In this document: in pieces, positions 1 to 7,850 of the stretch
Position numbering within the stretch: the first letter of the stretch is position 1
Layout of the letters: each line of letters starts with the position of its first letter
Source: Parabacteroides sp. TM07-1AC
Lineage (GTDB): Bacteria > Bacteroidota > Bacteroidia > Bacteroidales > Tannerellaceae
Direction of reading: 5' to 3'
Length of the DNA: 64,000 bases
NCBI RefSeq assembly: GCF_003480915.1
Contig: NZ_QUKD01000001.1
Location: 434,001 to 498,000, forward strand
Translations under genes and position numbers: made by a program
Notes under the pieces: model-generated
The model's input: only the letters and a program-made list of their open reading frames with translations
The model's database searches: none
What the model was told of the DNA's origin: nothing

Positions 1-474
1 GCTATGCATATCGATCGAATGATGCAGTTCTTCCTCTATATTCCATAGACAGCAGGTGACTTTCTCCGTTTCACGCTGCGACAGGTGCAATGCTTCCTCC
101 TTACGATAATGGAAGAAAGTGTAATTCTCTATGTGGTTCTTCAGTGTGGTCTGAAACAGCAAGTCCGGATGAAACACCAGCAGGTAGCCTTTGCCGGGCA
201 AGGTTTTCTCCTCACTCATACGGAAAATTTCGCCGGGGGTAAGAAATACCATTGTTGCATTGGAATAATCATAGTATTTCCGTCCGCAACATGAACATTC
301 GTCAGGGCAATTCTCTATCAGCAAGATAGCATAAAACTCAAACTTGACGGTATCCTGTTCCAACGACGGGCTCTCCAGATTGATAAGACTTACCTGTGGA
401 TGCAACGTCTTGCAGGCCAGACAACAGTTACAATCATATACGGTCTTAAAATCCAATGTATTTTTCTTTTCCAT
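1..474 (-). CDS. AraC-family transcriptional regulator, N-terminal part (cut by window edge)
   Basis: The minus strand is open from an ATG at 474 to the left edge (158 codons). The translation begins MEKKNTLDFKTVYDC and includes the phrase YYDYSNATMVFLTPGE, typical of the cupin-like sensing domain of Bacteroidetes AraC regulators. The C-terminal DNA-binding HTH domain would lie outside the window. A CxxC pair near residues 17-20 and a CSCCG segment near 60 make it Cys-rich, possibly metal- or redox-responsive (inference). It is divergent from the secreted hydrolase at 745, which it may regulate. The assignment rests on the sensing domain only. Confidence 0.7.
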   Translation of the reverse strand, partial: MEKKNTLDFKTVYDCNCCLACKTLHPQVSLINLESPSLEQDTVKFEFYAILLIENCPDECSCCGRKYYDYSNATMVFLTPGEIFRMSEEKTLPGKGYLLVFHPDLLFQTTLKNHIENYTFFHYRKEEALHLSQRETEKVTCCLWNIEEELHHSIDMHS

Positions 475-481
475 ATCCTAC

Positions 482-589
482 TTACAGATTATTCAGTGTA
501 CAGTATTCGTATCTCGATTACAAAAATACGGGATACTTCCGTCACTTTTACAACCCAAATTACGGATTGTATAACCTTGTTTACGGATT
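482..589. promoter_or_regulatory. Direct repeats in AraC-type spacing between divergent genes
   Basis: TTACGGATT occurs at 560-568 and again at 581-589, exactly 21 bp apart. A one-mismatch copy, TTACAGATT, lies at 482-490. AraC-family proteins commonly bind direct half-sites about two helical turns (21 bp) apart. The sites sit in the 270-bp gap between the divergent AraC-type gene (start 474) and the hydrolase gene (start 745), so autoregulation or control of the hydrolase is plausible. No gene is seen in the gap. Confidence 0.35.
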
Positions 590-685
590 ACATAAATTAC
601 ATATTTCGTCTGCTTCATAAATCTGTAATTGGGGTTATATAAGCCGTAATTCATCTACCAAGAAAACGATTAATTTCGTCGTTTA

Positions 686-717
686 TTTGTCTATATTGAT
701 TATTGTGTATATGTTTG
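686..717 (+). promoter_or_regulatory. Bacteroidetes-type promoter for the Ntn hydrolase gene
   Basis: TTTG at 686-689 and TATGTTTG at 710-717 match the Bacteroidetes -33 (TTTG) and -7 (TAnnTTTG) boxes with 20 bp between them, 27 bp before the ATG at 745. Confidence 0.5.
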
Positions 718-744
718 CCACTAAATGCATAATACTTATACGTC

Positions 745-1950
745 ATGAAAAAGCTCATCTTAGCGGCAATTCTCTGTTTCTGCTTTTCTATCCAGCAACA
801 ACATGCTTGTACCTCTATCATTATCTCAGGGAAAGCGACCCCCGACGGACGCCCTTTGATGTGGAAACATCGTGATACCGGTGCCCCTTACAATCATATT
901 ACCTATATTGACGAAGGAGGTTATCGTTTCCTTGGACTGGTGAACAGCGATGATCCGGACGGGGCTGTATGGACCGGTAGTAATGAAACAGGTTTCTCCA
1001 TTATGAATACGGCTTCCTATAATCTAAAAGACGATGACGTAAAAGAAATGGATCATGAAGGACTACTGATGCGCCAGGCACTAAAAGTATGCAAAACCAT
1101 ACAAGACTTTGAGCACCTGCTCGATACCCTTCCCCGCCCTCTACGTGTAGAAGCCAACTTTGGTGTGATCGATGCTTATGGAGGCGCTGCCTATTATGAA
1201 ACAAATAATAAACACTACTATAAAAAAGATGTCAACGATACCACCCTGGCTCCGGAAGGATATCTGATCTATACGAACTTTTCTTTCGAAGGCCGCACTG
1301 ATGAAGGACTGGGATACATCCGTTATGATAACGCCCGAAAGATATTCAAACAAATGGAAAAGGAAGGATTTACCCCGGAACGCATCTTCAGGGAAGCCTC
1401 CCGTTCATTTTACAACAGCCAGCTCGACATAGACCTGAAAAATCCGGAGCAAAGTCCGAACAATCATTCCGGATGGTTTGTAGAACAGGATTTCATTCCA
1501 CGAGCCGAAAGTACGGCTTCTATCGTGATACAAGGAATTAAACCGGGTATGCCGGCAGAACACACCATCATGTGGACCGCATTAGGATATCCTCCTGTTT
1601 CGGTAGCTCTACCGCTGTGGGTAAAAATGGGAAAAGACCAGCCCTCCCTGGTACAATACGATACAGCCCTAAAGACTGCCCCTCTCTGTTATTATTCCTC
1701 CCGCCTGAAAGACAAAGTGTATGCGATCCATCGTGGCAACGGACAAAAATATCTCCACTGGCAACTTCTCTGGAATAATGAAAAGACCGGTTATATACAG
1801 CAATTACAGCCGGTGGAAACACAGGTCTTCAAGCTATTCGAAACAGCTTCATCCAGCCATGACACACTGGATACAAAGAAAACAACGGATATCTATAAGC
1901 AAGCAGAATCAATCATTTCTGCCGCCTATAGGCAACTCGGGGCGTATTAA
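745..1950 (+). CDS. Secreted Ntn-type hydrolase (C45 / linear amide hydrolase-like)
   Basis: The 401-aa product starts with a signal peptide (residues 1-21, hydrophobic LILAAILCFCF) followed at once by Cys22 in CTSIIISGKATPDGRP. An exposed N-terminal Cys followed by T/S and a later GRPLMWKHRDT phrase is the pattern of N-terminal nucleophile hydrolases of the peptidase C45 / choloylglycine hydrolase group. The phrase ANFGVIDAYGGAAYYE matches the conserved core seen in these enzymes. Signal cleavage would itself generate the nucleophile. It probably cleaves linear amide bonds in the periplasm or outside the cell. The substrate cannot be told from sequence, and bile salt hydrolysis should not be assumed. 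The AraC-type gene is divergent. Confidence 0.7.
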   Translation: MKKLILAAILCFCFSIQQQHACTSIIISGKATPDGRPLMWKHRDTGAPYNHITYIDEGGYRFLGLVNSDDPDGAVWTGSNETGFSIMNTASYNLKDDDVKEMDHEGLLMRQALKVCKTIQDFEHLLDTLPRPLRVEANFGVIDAYGGAAYYETNNKHYYKKDVNDTTLAPEGYLIYTNFSFEGRTDEGLGYIRYDNARKIFKQMEKEGFTPERIFREASRSFYNSQLDIDLKNPEQSPNNHSGWFVEQDFIPRAESTASIVIQGIKPGMPAEHTIMWTALGYPPVSVALPLWVKMGKDQPSLVQYDTALKTAPLCYYSSRLKDKVYAIHRGNGQKYLHWQLLWNNEKTGYIQQLQPVETQVFKLFETASSSHDTLDTKKTTDIYKQAESIISAAYRQLGAY

Positions 1951-1954
1951 AGAT

Positions 1955-1970
1955 GTGTTATTTAGTCTTA
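1955..1970. repeat. 16-bp direct repeat, left copy, flanking the SatD/DUF3307 module
   Basis: GTGTTATTTAGTCTTA begins 4 bp after the hydrolase stop codon. The identical 16 bases recur at 3485-3500, so the copies bracket the SatD and DUF3307 genes with their repeat operator. The bases outside the 16 differ. Confidence 0.6.
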
Positions 1971-1983
1971 GATCATTTCCTAA

Positions 1984-2062
1984 AATCAACCCGATCAGGT
2001 TGTTTTATTTAAATCAACTCAATTAGGTTGTTTTTCTAAAATCAACCCGATTAGGTTGTTTT
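1984..2062. repeat. Three 23-bp dyad repeats at exact 28-bp spacing (operator-like)
   Basis: Copies start at 1984, 2012 and 2040. Each follows the pattern AATCAACYC-RAT-YAGGTTGTTTT, an imperfect palindrome with CAACC and GGTTG arms. The exact 28-bp spacing and near identity point to protein binding sites. The third copy overlaps the probable -33 box of the SatD promoter, so it can serve as an operator. The SatD protein has a C-terminal HTH and is an obvious candidate binder (inference). Confidence 0.65.
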
Positions 2063-2085
2063 ATTCATAAATAACAGTATATTTG
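2056..2085 (+). promoter_or_regulatory. Promoter for SatD-DUF3307 pair
   Basis: TATATTTG at 2078-2085 fits TAnnTTTG exactly. TTG at 2056-2058, 19 bp upstream, is a partial -33 box and lies inside the third operator-like repeat. The ATG is at 2115. Confidence 0.5.
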
Positions 2086-2114
2086 TTCCTAAATGAATCC
2101 ATCAAATCGTTTGT

Positions 2115-2756
2115 ATGAAAATAAAAGGAGTTATAACAGGAGACATCATTCAATCGACCCATATAGATCCGGCAAACAGAAGTCTGTTATTGGATACGAT
2201 CAACAACATTGTGCATGACACAGAGAAATGGGGAAGCATCCGATTAGATATCTATCGTGGCGATAGTTTTCAAATCATCATCAACAATCCGGTCAAGGCA
2301 TTACGGACAGTTTTGTTGCTGCGTATCGGCCTGCAGGCAAAGTCACCTACATCTTTCAGGTGGGATGCACGGATGGCTTTAGGTATAGGTACTATAGATT
2401 TTGAAAAAGAAGAAAGTGTTATCGAATCCGACGGGGAAGCTTTCCGTTTTTCCGGTTGGGAATTCGATAAATTGGGACGTTCTAAAAACCTGGCTCTTAA
2501 AACTCCCTGGGATGAATTCAATGACGAGTTCAAAGTCAGTACAGCTTTTGTCGATGATATAGCATCCAATTGGACAATCACTCAGTCACAGGCTTTGTAC
2601 TTGTCACTATTGACAGGTAAAACACAAAAAGAAATTGCAGACGACCTCCAAAAATCTTCTCAGGCCATCAGTAAATTATTAATCGGTGGTAAAGCTAATT
2701 TAATTGAACTATACCTTAACCGTTACGAACAACTCATATCAACCAAAAACCTATAA
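2115..2756 (+). CDS. SatD-family protein with C-terminal HTH
   Basis: The 213-aa protein begins MKIKGVITGDIIQST, the N-terminal signature of SatD-like proteins. The middle contains the YRGDSFQIIINNP and ARMALGIG segments. The last ~55 residues (TGKTQKEIADDLQKSSQAISKL) read as a helix-turn-helix of the sigma-region-4/LuxR style. SatD proteins are linked in the literature to secretion and acid tolerance in streptococci, but the biochemical role is unknown. The stop at 2756 is 4 bp before the ATG of the membrane protein at 2761, so the two are surely co-transcribed. Upstream repeats suggest autoregulation. No signal peptide is visible. Confidence 0.7.
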   Translation: MKIKGVITGDIIQSTHIDPANRSLLLDTINNIVHDTEKWGSIRLDIYRGDSFQIIINNPVKALRTVLLLRIGLQAKSPTSFRWDARMALGIGTIDFEKEESVIESDGEAFRFSGWEFDKLGRSKNLALKTPWDEFNDEFKVSTAFVDDIASNWTITQSQALYLSLLTGKTQKEIADDLQKSSQAISKLLIGGKANLIELYLNRYEQLISTKNL

Positions 2757-2760
2757 TATT

Positions 2761-3495
2761 ATGGAATGGACAGACCTTGATCTTCTATTAAAACTATTAT
2801 TCTCTCATCTTGTCGTCGATTTCCTGTTACAGACGAACTCCATTGTCAGGAAAAAGAAAGAAGGGAATTGCCTGTATCACGTCATTCATAGCCTGACACA
2901 AGCGCTCGTTGCATATCTGATCGTTGGTCTATGGAATTGCTGGTTTATCATACCGGTTATTTTTGTTACTCATTTTGTTATCGACTACTGGAAAATAACA
3001 TACAAAGAGAGACTCTCTTCTTTCATTATCGATCAAATATTGCACATTATTGTACTTTTTATTCTATGGATAGCCATTACCGGACAATACAGCATGATTG
3101 GGGAATCATGTCAGGCATTAATGAAATGCAATAAATGTTGGATCATCCTGATCGGATACCTGCTTGTTCTAAAACCTGCCTCTATCTTTCTGGGACTCTT
3201 TACCAGAAGATGGAGTTTAGGAGGAAATGTTTCCGAAAGTCTTCAAAATGCAGGTCAATGGATCGGATATCTGGAAAGAATACTCATTCTTACTTTCATT
3301 CTGATCGGTCAGATAGAAGCTATAGGATTTCTTCTGGCTGCAAAATCTATTTTCCGTTTCGGTGAATTGAATAAAAGTAAAGAAATTAAGACCACTGAAT
3401 ATGTGTTGATTGGAACTTTGGCAAGTTTCACGATTGCTATTCTCATTGGATTAATTATGGTCAAACTGATGGTCTTTCAACAAAGTGTTATTTAG
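2761..3495 (+). CDS. DUF3307 multi-pass membrane protein
   Basis: The 244-aa product has about six to seven hydrophobic segments. Its N-terminal region (LLLKLLFSHLVVDFLLQTN, then HVIHSLTQALVAYLIVG and FVTHFVIDYWKI) shows the conserved His/Asp motifs of DUF3307 proteins. The start at 2761 was chosen over an in-frame start further upstream because that one lies inside the SatD gene. SatD and DUF3307 genes are often neighbours in Bacteroidetes and Firmicutes, suggesting that SatD regulates or partners the membrane protein. The function is unknown. The 3' end overlaps the right 16-bp direct repeat. Confidence 0.75.
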   Translation: MEWTDLDLLLKLLFSHLVVDFLLQTNSIVRKKKEGNCLYHVIHSLTQALVAYLIVGLWNCWFIIPVIFVTHFVIDYWKITYKERLSSFIIDQILHIIVLFILWIAITGQYSMIGESCQALMKCNKCWIILIGYLLVLKPASIFLGLFTRRWSLGGNVSESLQNAGQWIGYLERILILTFILIGQIEAIGFLLAAKSIFRFGELNKSKEIKTTEYVLIGTLASFTIAILIGLIMVKLMVFQQSVI

Positions 3496-3500
3496 TCTTA
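3485..3500. repeat. 16-bp direct repeat, right copy
   Basis: This copy is identical to 1955-1970 and spans the stop codon of the DUF3307 gene (TAG at 3493-3495). Confidence 0.6.
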
Positions 3501-3531
3501 CCATAACCCGTAGATTCTGAAACTTATCCTT

Positions 3532-3539
3532 TATTTTTG
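3532..3539 (+). promoter_or_regulatory. -7 box for the two-component operon
   Basis: TATTTTTG fits TAnnTTTG and lies 21 bp before the ATG at 3561. No convincing -33 TTTG is seen at the right distance. Confidence 0.35.
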
Positions 3540-3560
3540 TCGGAAAGAAGAAAATGAAAG

Positions 3561-4997
3561 ATGAAAACGAAACTACGTTTTAAGATTATTGCTGCACTGA
3601 TCTGTTTGTCACTGGCTGCATTATTGTTTTCACAGGGATACTGGTTGAAGGGACTCTACGATTCAACCTGGGAACAAGTAAACGGAAATATACAGGATGC
3701 CATGCGTATGGCTGATTACAAGGAGCTATTCATCCGTATGGATTCACTGAGCGAGAATAAAGGATCCGGAACAATCACCTCCGAGATTAAACTTTCGAAG
3801 GACAGCACAGAAGAAATTTCACGAAACGGATTAATGGATACATTTTCCATAAAAGCAGATAAGAACCCCTTCAAATATAACGAAGCAGCCGAATCGCTCA
3901 ATGAATACCTTGACCTGCTGACTTCACTGGAAGGTCAGATACAAGAGGCCTTGCACGTAAAACTCGATTCATTGATACCTATCGACTATATCCTGTACGA
4001 TACTTTGCTCGTCATGGAACTCAAACAGTACGATATTTCCGTCCCCTATAAACTGGAAGTAATTCAGATGAAGGACAGCGTGCCCGAAACCATTATGACA
4101 TTCCGGTCAGTCGAGACGTTCGACAATAAAGGAGTACAATTCAGCTATCCGATCAAAAGCGTAGAACCGGAACTATATTACCAACTAACATTAAAAGCCC
4201 CCTCCCAACTGGTATTCAAACAAATGGCAGGCATCCTCACTTCATCTCTTCTGCTGGTCATCCTGATTCTGATCGCTTTCATCTACCTACTTTATACGAT
4301 CCTCAGACAGAAGACGATCGAAGAGTTGAAAACGGATTTTACCAACAATATGACACATGAACTAAAAACCCCGATATCCGTCGCCTATGCTGCCAACGAC
4401 GTTTTGCTCAACTACGACACCCATGTCAGCGAGAAACAGAAGAAATACCTGGGTATCGTCCGGGAACAACTCACACAGTTGACCGGCCTGGTCGAACAGA
4501 TACTCACCCTCTCTGTAGAGAACCGCAATACCTTCCGGCTGAAACAGGAATCGATCTGCGTAGCCGATATGATCGCCCCGCTCATTGAACAACATAAGCT
4601 GAAAGCAGAAAAACAGGTCGATATCACAACAAATATACCAGAGAACATTGCAGTATTTGCTGACCGTACGCATTTCTATAATATATTGGGTAACCTGATC
4701 GACAATGCGGTAAAATATTCCGGCGATAAACCTGCAGAAATATCTGTCAGTGCGGAGATACAGCCGAACGAGATCCGTGTATCCGTTACGGACAACGGTA
4801 TCGGCATCAGCGATACGAATCTGCAACACATATTCGATAAGTTTTACCGGGTCCCCAGCGGCAACCTGCACAATGTAAAAGGTTTCGGACTAGGGCTATA
4901 TTACGTAAAAGATATGATGTCGAAACATGGGGGATCAGTGACCGTCAAGAGTCAACCGGGAAAAGGCACGACATTCACCCTCCATTTCAAAAACTAA
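3561..4997 (+). CDS. Sensor histidine kinase
   Basis: The 478-aa membrane kinase has TM1 at about 8-26, a periplasmic sensor of about 195 residues with no recognised domain, and TM2 at about 226-247. A HisKA domain follows with the H-box MTHELKTP (phospho-acceptor His266). The catalytic domain has N-box NLIDNAVKYS (378-387), G1 DNGIG (411-415) and G2 GFGLGL (441-446). All key residues are present, so it should be an active kinase. The response regulator starts 13 bp downstream. The RprX family is the nearest known Bacteroides relative by layout, but the identity is too uncertain for a symbol. Confidence 0.9.
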   Translation: MKTKLRFKIIAALICLSLAALLFSQGYWLKGLYDSTWEQVNGNIQDAMRMADYKELFIRMDSLSENKGSGTITSEIKLSKDSTEEISRNGLMDTFSIKADKNPFKYNEAAESLNEYLDLLTSLEGQIQEALHVKLDSLIPIDYILYDTLLVMELKQYDISVPYKLEVIQMKDSVPETIMTFRSVETFDNKGVQFSYPIKSVEPELYYQLTLKAPSQLVFKQMAGILTSSLLLVILILIAFIYLLYTILRQKTIEELKTDFTNNMTHELKTPISVAYAANDVLLNYDTHVSEKQKKYLGIVREQLTQLTGLVEQILTLSVENRNTFRLKQESICVADMIAPLIEQHKLKAEKQVDITTNIPENIAVFADRTHFYNILGNLIDNAVKYSGDKPAEISVSAEIQPNEIRVSVTDNGIGISDTNLQHIFDKFYRVPSGNLHNVKGFGLGLYYVKDMMSKHGGSVTVKSQPGKGTTFTLHFKN

Positions 4998-5010
4998 AAA
5001 AGAAAAAACT

Positions 5011-5694
5011 ATGGCAAAGATAAAAGTATTATTAGTAGAAGACGAACCGACACTGGCAATGATCATCAAGGATACGCTGGATGGTGAAGAGTTCGATATC
5101 GTATTGGCTGCCGACGGCGAAGAAGGACTGGCGCTTTACAAAGAAATCAAACCGGATATTATCGTGACCGACATCATGATGCCTAAAATAGACGGCTTCA
5201 CCCTGATACGGCATATCCGTAAAACAGACAGCCAGATACCTGTCCTCTTCCTCTCCGCTCGTTCTGCCGCGAACGATGTTGTCGAAGGTTTCGAGCTGGG
5301 CGGCAACGACTACCTGAAAAAGCCTTTCGGCATGGCGGAGCTGATCATCCGTATCAAAGCCTTACTGAATAAGATCACAGTACGCAAGGAAGAAAAAACA
5401 ACTTTCAACCTCGGTCAATATACATTCGATGCAGTTACGCAAACATTATTATATTGCGGGGAGAAACAACTCCTGAGCAACCGCGAATCGGAAATACTCA
5501 AACGGCTTTGCGAAAACAAAGACCATGTATTGCCAATGAAAGACGTACTGCTCGACCTGTGGGGAGACGATTCTTTTTTCAATGCCCGCAGCCTGCACGT
5601 CTTCATTACCAAACTGCGACATAAACTATCGAAAGACGACTCGATAAAGATCCTGAATGTCCGGGGAATAGGCTATAAACTGATCATCGACTGA
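5011..5694 (+). CDS. OmpR-family response regulator
   Basis: The 227-aa protein has a receiver domain (1-118) with acidic pocket ED at 10-11, phospho-acceptor Asp54 in VTDIMMP and conserved Lys104 in YLKKPFG. A winged-helix DNA-binding domain follows (about 130-226), ending in LRHKLSKDDSIKILNVRGIGYKL, the OmpR/PhoB signature. It lies 13 bp after the kinase gene and is its cognate regulator. The target genes are unknown; the downstream formylglycine-enzyme-like gene starts only 21 bp later and may belong to the same transcript. Confidence 0.92.
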   Translation: MAKIKVLLVEDEPTLAMIIKDTLDGEEFDIVLAADGEEGLALYKEIKPDIIVTDIMMPKIDGFTLIRHIRKTDSQIPVLFLSARSAANDVVEGFELGGNDYLKKPFGMAELIIRIKALLNKITVRKEEKTTFNLGQYTFDAVTQTLLYCGEKQLLSNRESEILKRLCENKDHVLPMKDVLLDLWGDDSFFNARSLHVFITKLRHKLSKDDSIKILNVRGIGYKLIID

Positions 5695-5715
5695 ATCACC
5701 TTATAAACGATCCGT

Positions 5716-7488
5716 ATGCAGACTAAACTATTTCTATCCGTACTATTTATCTGTTTCAGCCTTTTTCTGACGGCTAATAACGACCGGTATGTCATAGAAG
5801 CACACATCGGCGGAGTAAAAGATGGAACGGTGTTCTTCCTCAAACAGTTCGACAACCAGCGCATCATCAACTCCATGCGGATCGAAAAAGGAAAATTCCA
5901 GATGAAAGGGACACTGACCGACGTACCCCAACACTTATGGCTATGCACAACGATAGACGACGAGTTCCATTACTGCGACCTGCTCATCGACAAAGACACA
6001 TTATACGTGGAAGGCCACCTCTCCGACTTCCCTAACGGACTGCATTTCAAAGGAGCCGATACCCACATGGGATATGCCGTTTACCTGGAAGAGACGCACG
6101 ACCTTAACCAAAGGATCGACAGCCTGAATGCCGTCTCGATGGCCCAACACGAACTAGGTGCCATCGGTAAAAAACGTTCCGACGGCAAAGAGAAAAAGAA
6201 GCCCGCCTTCCTCCAATCCCTGAGCAATCTGAATGCTCAACCGGTACGGGGAAGCCAGGAACTGGATGTAGATATCGAACTGCATGCCACCCAGCAGAAA
6301 AGGGATTCGATCCGCATTGCTTTCATCGGAGATAATATGGATAAATATGCGGGCCAGTTCCTTTTGACCCGTATCATGAAAAAACTGTCGCCCGATTCAC
6401 TCAGACAGTTCTACCGTCTGATCCCGGTGGAGATGAAGAAAACAAAATTCGCCCGCCTGATCAGTAGCCAGATCAACCCTTATGCCGATAATTGCATCCG
6501 GCAGGCGGACAACCTGCTCTCTCTTAGCGGTACCCCGATTAACATGTACAAATATACCGAAGAGGCTTACAGACTCTATGAACAGGGTGTGCGGCTGGAC
6601 CCTGAACGCACCGACGGATATATTGCACTGGCAACCATGTACGAACGGTTGCTTCCTTTGAAAGGGAACGAAGCATACGATATCTCTATCTCCTACCTCA
6701 ATAAATTCATTGAAAGCGATGTAAGGGAAGAAGACCGGAATGAGGCCCGGAAACGGATGAAAGAGATTGAATTCCGAAAATGGTTATCAACCAACATCAA
6801 TCCGGAAATGATCGAAGTGAAAGGAAGTACTTTTAAGATGGGCTCGACCTATAAAGAAGATAACAATCCGGTTCACGAGGTGAAAGTAAACAGTTTCTCC
6901 ATCAGCAAATATGAAATTACCAACTTCCAGTTCGTCCAGTTCCTGAAAACATACGAAAGTAATGTAATCAAAGAAGGTCCCGATGCCGGACAGCCTTTAT
7001 ATTATGAATGTAACTGGGGAATCCAAAACGGAAAACCGGTCCCCGGCTACGAAGCCAACCCTGCCATTTACATCACCTGGTACGGAGCTAATGCTTATTG
7101 TCAATGGGCAGGCGGACGTTTACCCACAGAGGAAGAATGGGAATATGCTGCTCGCGGCGGCATGTACGGCAAACGGGACCATTTATATAGCGGCGGCATG
7201 GAACTCGACAGCCTCGGATGGTATGCCGGAAACTCGGAAGGCAAACCGCACCCTGTCGGTATGAAGAAACCGAACGAACTGGGAATCCATGATATGAGCG
7301 GGAATGTATGGGAATGGTGTTCCGATACATTTGAAAAAGACGGCAAACTATATGCTGTCGTACGCGGCGGCACCTGGTTCAACGAACGGGCAACCTGCCG
7401 GCCTACCTGTCATTACTATATCTACCCGGGAAGTAAACACTTCAACAACGGATTCAGGTTGGTAAAAGATATCCCCCTAAATCCGTAA
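5716..7488 (+). CDS. DUF4369 + formylglycine-generating-enzyme-like (SUMF1) secreted protein
   Basis: The 590-aa product has an N-terminal signal peptide (LFLSVLFICFSLFLTA). A DUF4369-like beta domain follows at about 25-120, of the kind found before thioredoxin-type proteins in Bacteroidetes. A helical, TPR-like middle (about 255-345) leads to a C-terminal SUMF1/FGE-sulfatase fold (about 360-588) with KGSTFKMGS, KYEITNFQF, GGRLPTEEEWEYAARGG, MSGNVWEWCSD and NGFRLV. Many Bacteroidetes proteins with this fold are not true sulfatase-maturation enzymes; they can be C-type-lectin-like or gliding/T9SS components. It immediately follows the two-component system. Confidence 0.75.
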   Translation: MQTKLFLSVLFICFSLFLTANNDRYVIEAHIGGVKDGTVFFLKQFDNQRIINSMRIEKGKFQMKGTLTDVPQHLWLCTTIDDEFHYCDLLIDKDTLYVEGHLSDFPNGLHFKGADTHMGYAVYLEETHDLNQRIDSLNAVSMAQHELGAIGKKRSDGKEKKKPAFLQSLSNLNAQPVRGSQELDVDIELHATQQKRDSIRIAFIGDNMDKYAGQFLLTRIMKKLSPDSLRQFYRLIPVEMKKTKFARLISSQINPYADNCIRQADNLLSLSGTPINMYKYTEEAYRLYEQGVRLDPERTDGYIALATMYERLLPLKGNEAYDISISYLNKFIESDVREEDRNEARKRMKEIEFRKWLSTNINPEMIEVKGSTFKMGSTYKEDNNPVHEVKVNSFSISKYEITNFQFVQFLKTYESNVIKEGPDAGQPLYYECNWGIQNGKPVPGYEANPAIYITWYGANAYCQWAGGRLPTEEEWEYAARGGMYGKRDHLYSGGMELDSLGWYAGNSEGKPHPVGMKKPNELGIHDMSGNVWEWCSDTFEKDGKLYAVVRGGTWFNERATCRPTCHYYIYPGSKHFNNGFRLVKDIPLNP

Positions 7489-7511
7489 ACCGGTCGAATG
7501 TACGCCGGCAA

Positions 7512-7766
7512 TCAGCTAAGTTTTCGTAATGCCTGTGCCAACTGATCCGGGCAGGACGTACCCCGTTCACGGCAGTCGATACCTTCCAGGCGCTGTATAG
7601 CTTCAGGCACTGCCATACCGATCAACAGTTTGCTCAGCCCCTGCGTATTACCCTGGCAACCGCCCACGATCTGTACACCGGTAATAATGTTATCTTCAGC
7701 ATCCACAATCATCATTTTTGAACATACTCCCCCAACCGGAGTATAAGCGACACGTTGTTTATTCAT
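7512..7766 (-). CDS. TSCPD domain protein (TIGR03905-like)
   Basis: The 84-aa protein carries the phrases GVCSKMMIV, GCQGNTQGL and RGTSCPDQLAQAL, the last being the TSCPD motif also found at the C-terminus of some class II ribonucleotide reductases. Stand-alone versions are conserved and uncharacterised. The Cys residues suggest metal or redox chemistry (inference). It is convergent with the preceding gene and divergent from folC. Confidence 0.8.
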   Translation of the reverse strand: MNKQRVAYTPVGGVCSKMMIVDAEDNIITGVQIVGGCQGNTQGLSKLLIGMAVPEAIQRLEGIDCRERGTSCPDQLAQALRKLS

Positions 7767-7821
7767 CTCCTTTTTACTCTTATTTTATATTACGGGCGAC
7801 AAAGGTATAAATAAAATTAAC

Positions 7822-7829
7822 TACTTTTG
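7822..7829 (+). promoter_or_regulatory. -7 box for folC
   Basis: TACTTTTG fits TAnnTTTG, 21 bp before the ATG at 7851. A possible TTG start at 7827 falls inside this box and is therefore rejected. Confidence 0.45.
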
Positions 7830-7850
7830 CGAATTATAAAAACGAACAGC

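Noticed and set aside
1984..2062. CRISPR-like short repeats
   Set aside because: Only three units with 5-bp gaps and dyad symmetry at a promoter; no spacers or cas genes. The 22- and 23-bp triplets were rejected as CRISPR for the same reason.
7827..7850. Upstream TTG start for folC
   Set aside because: It falls inside the TACTTTTG promoter box and would add non-conserved residues.
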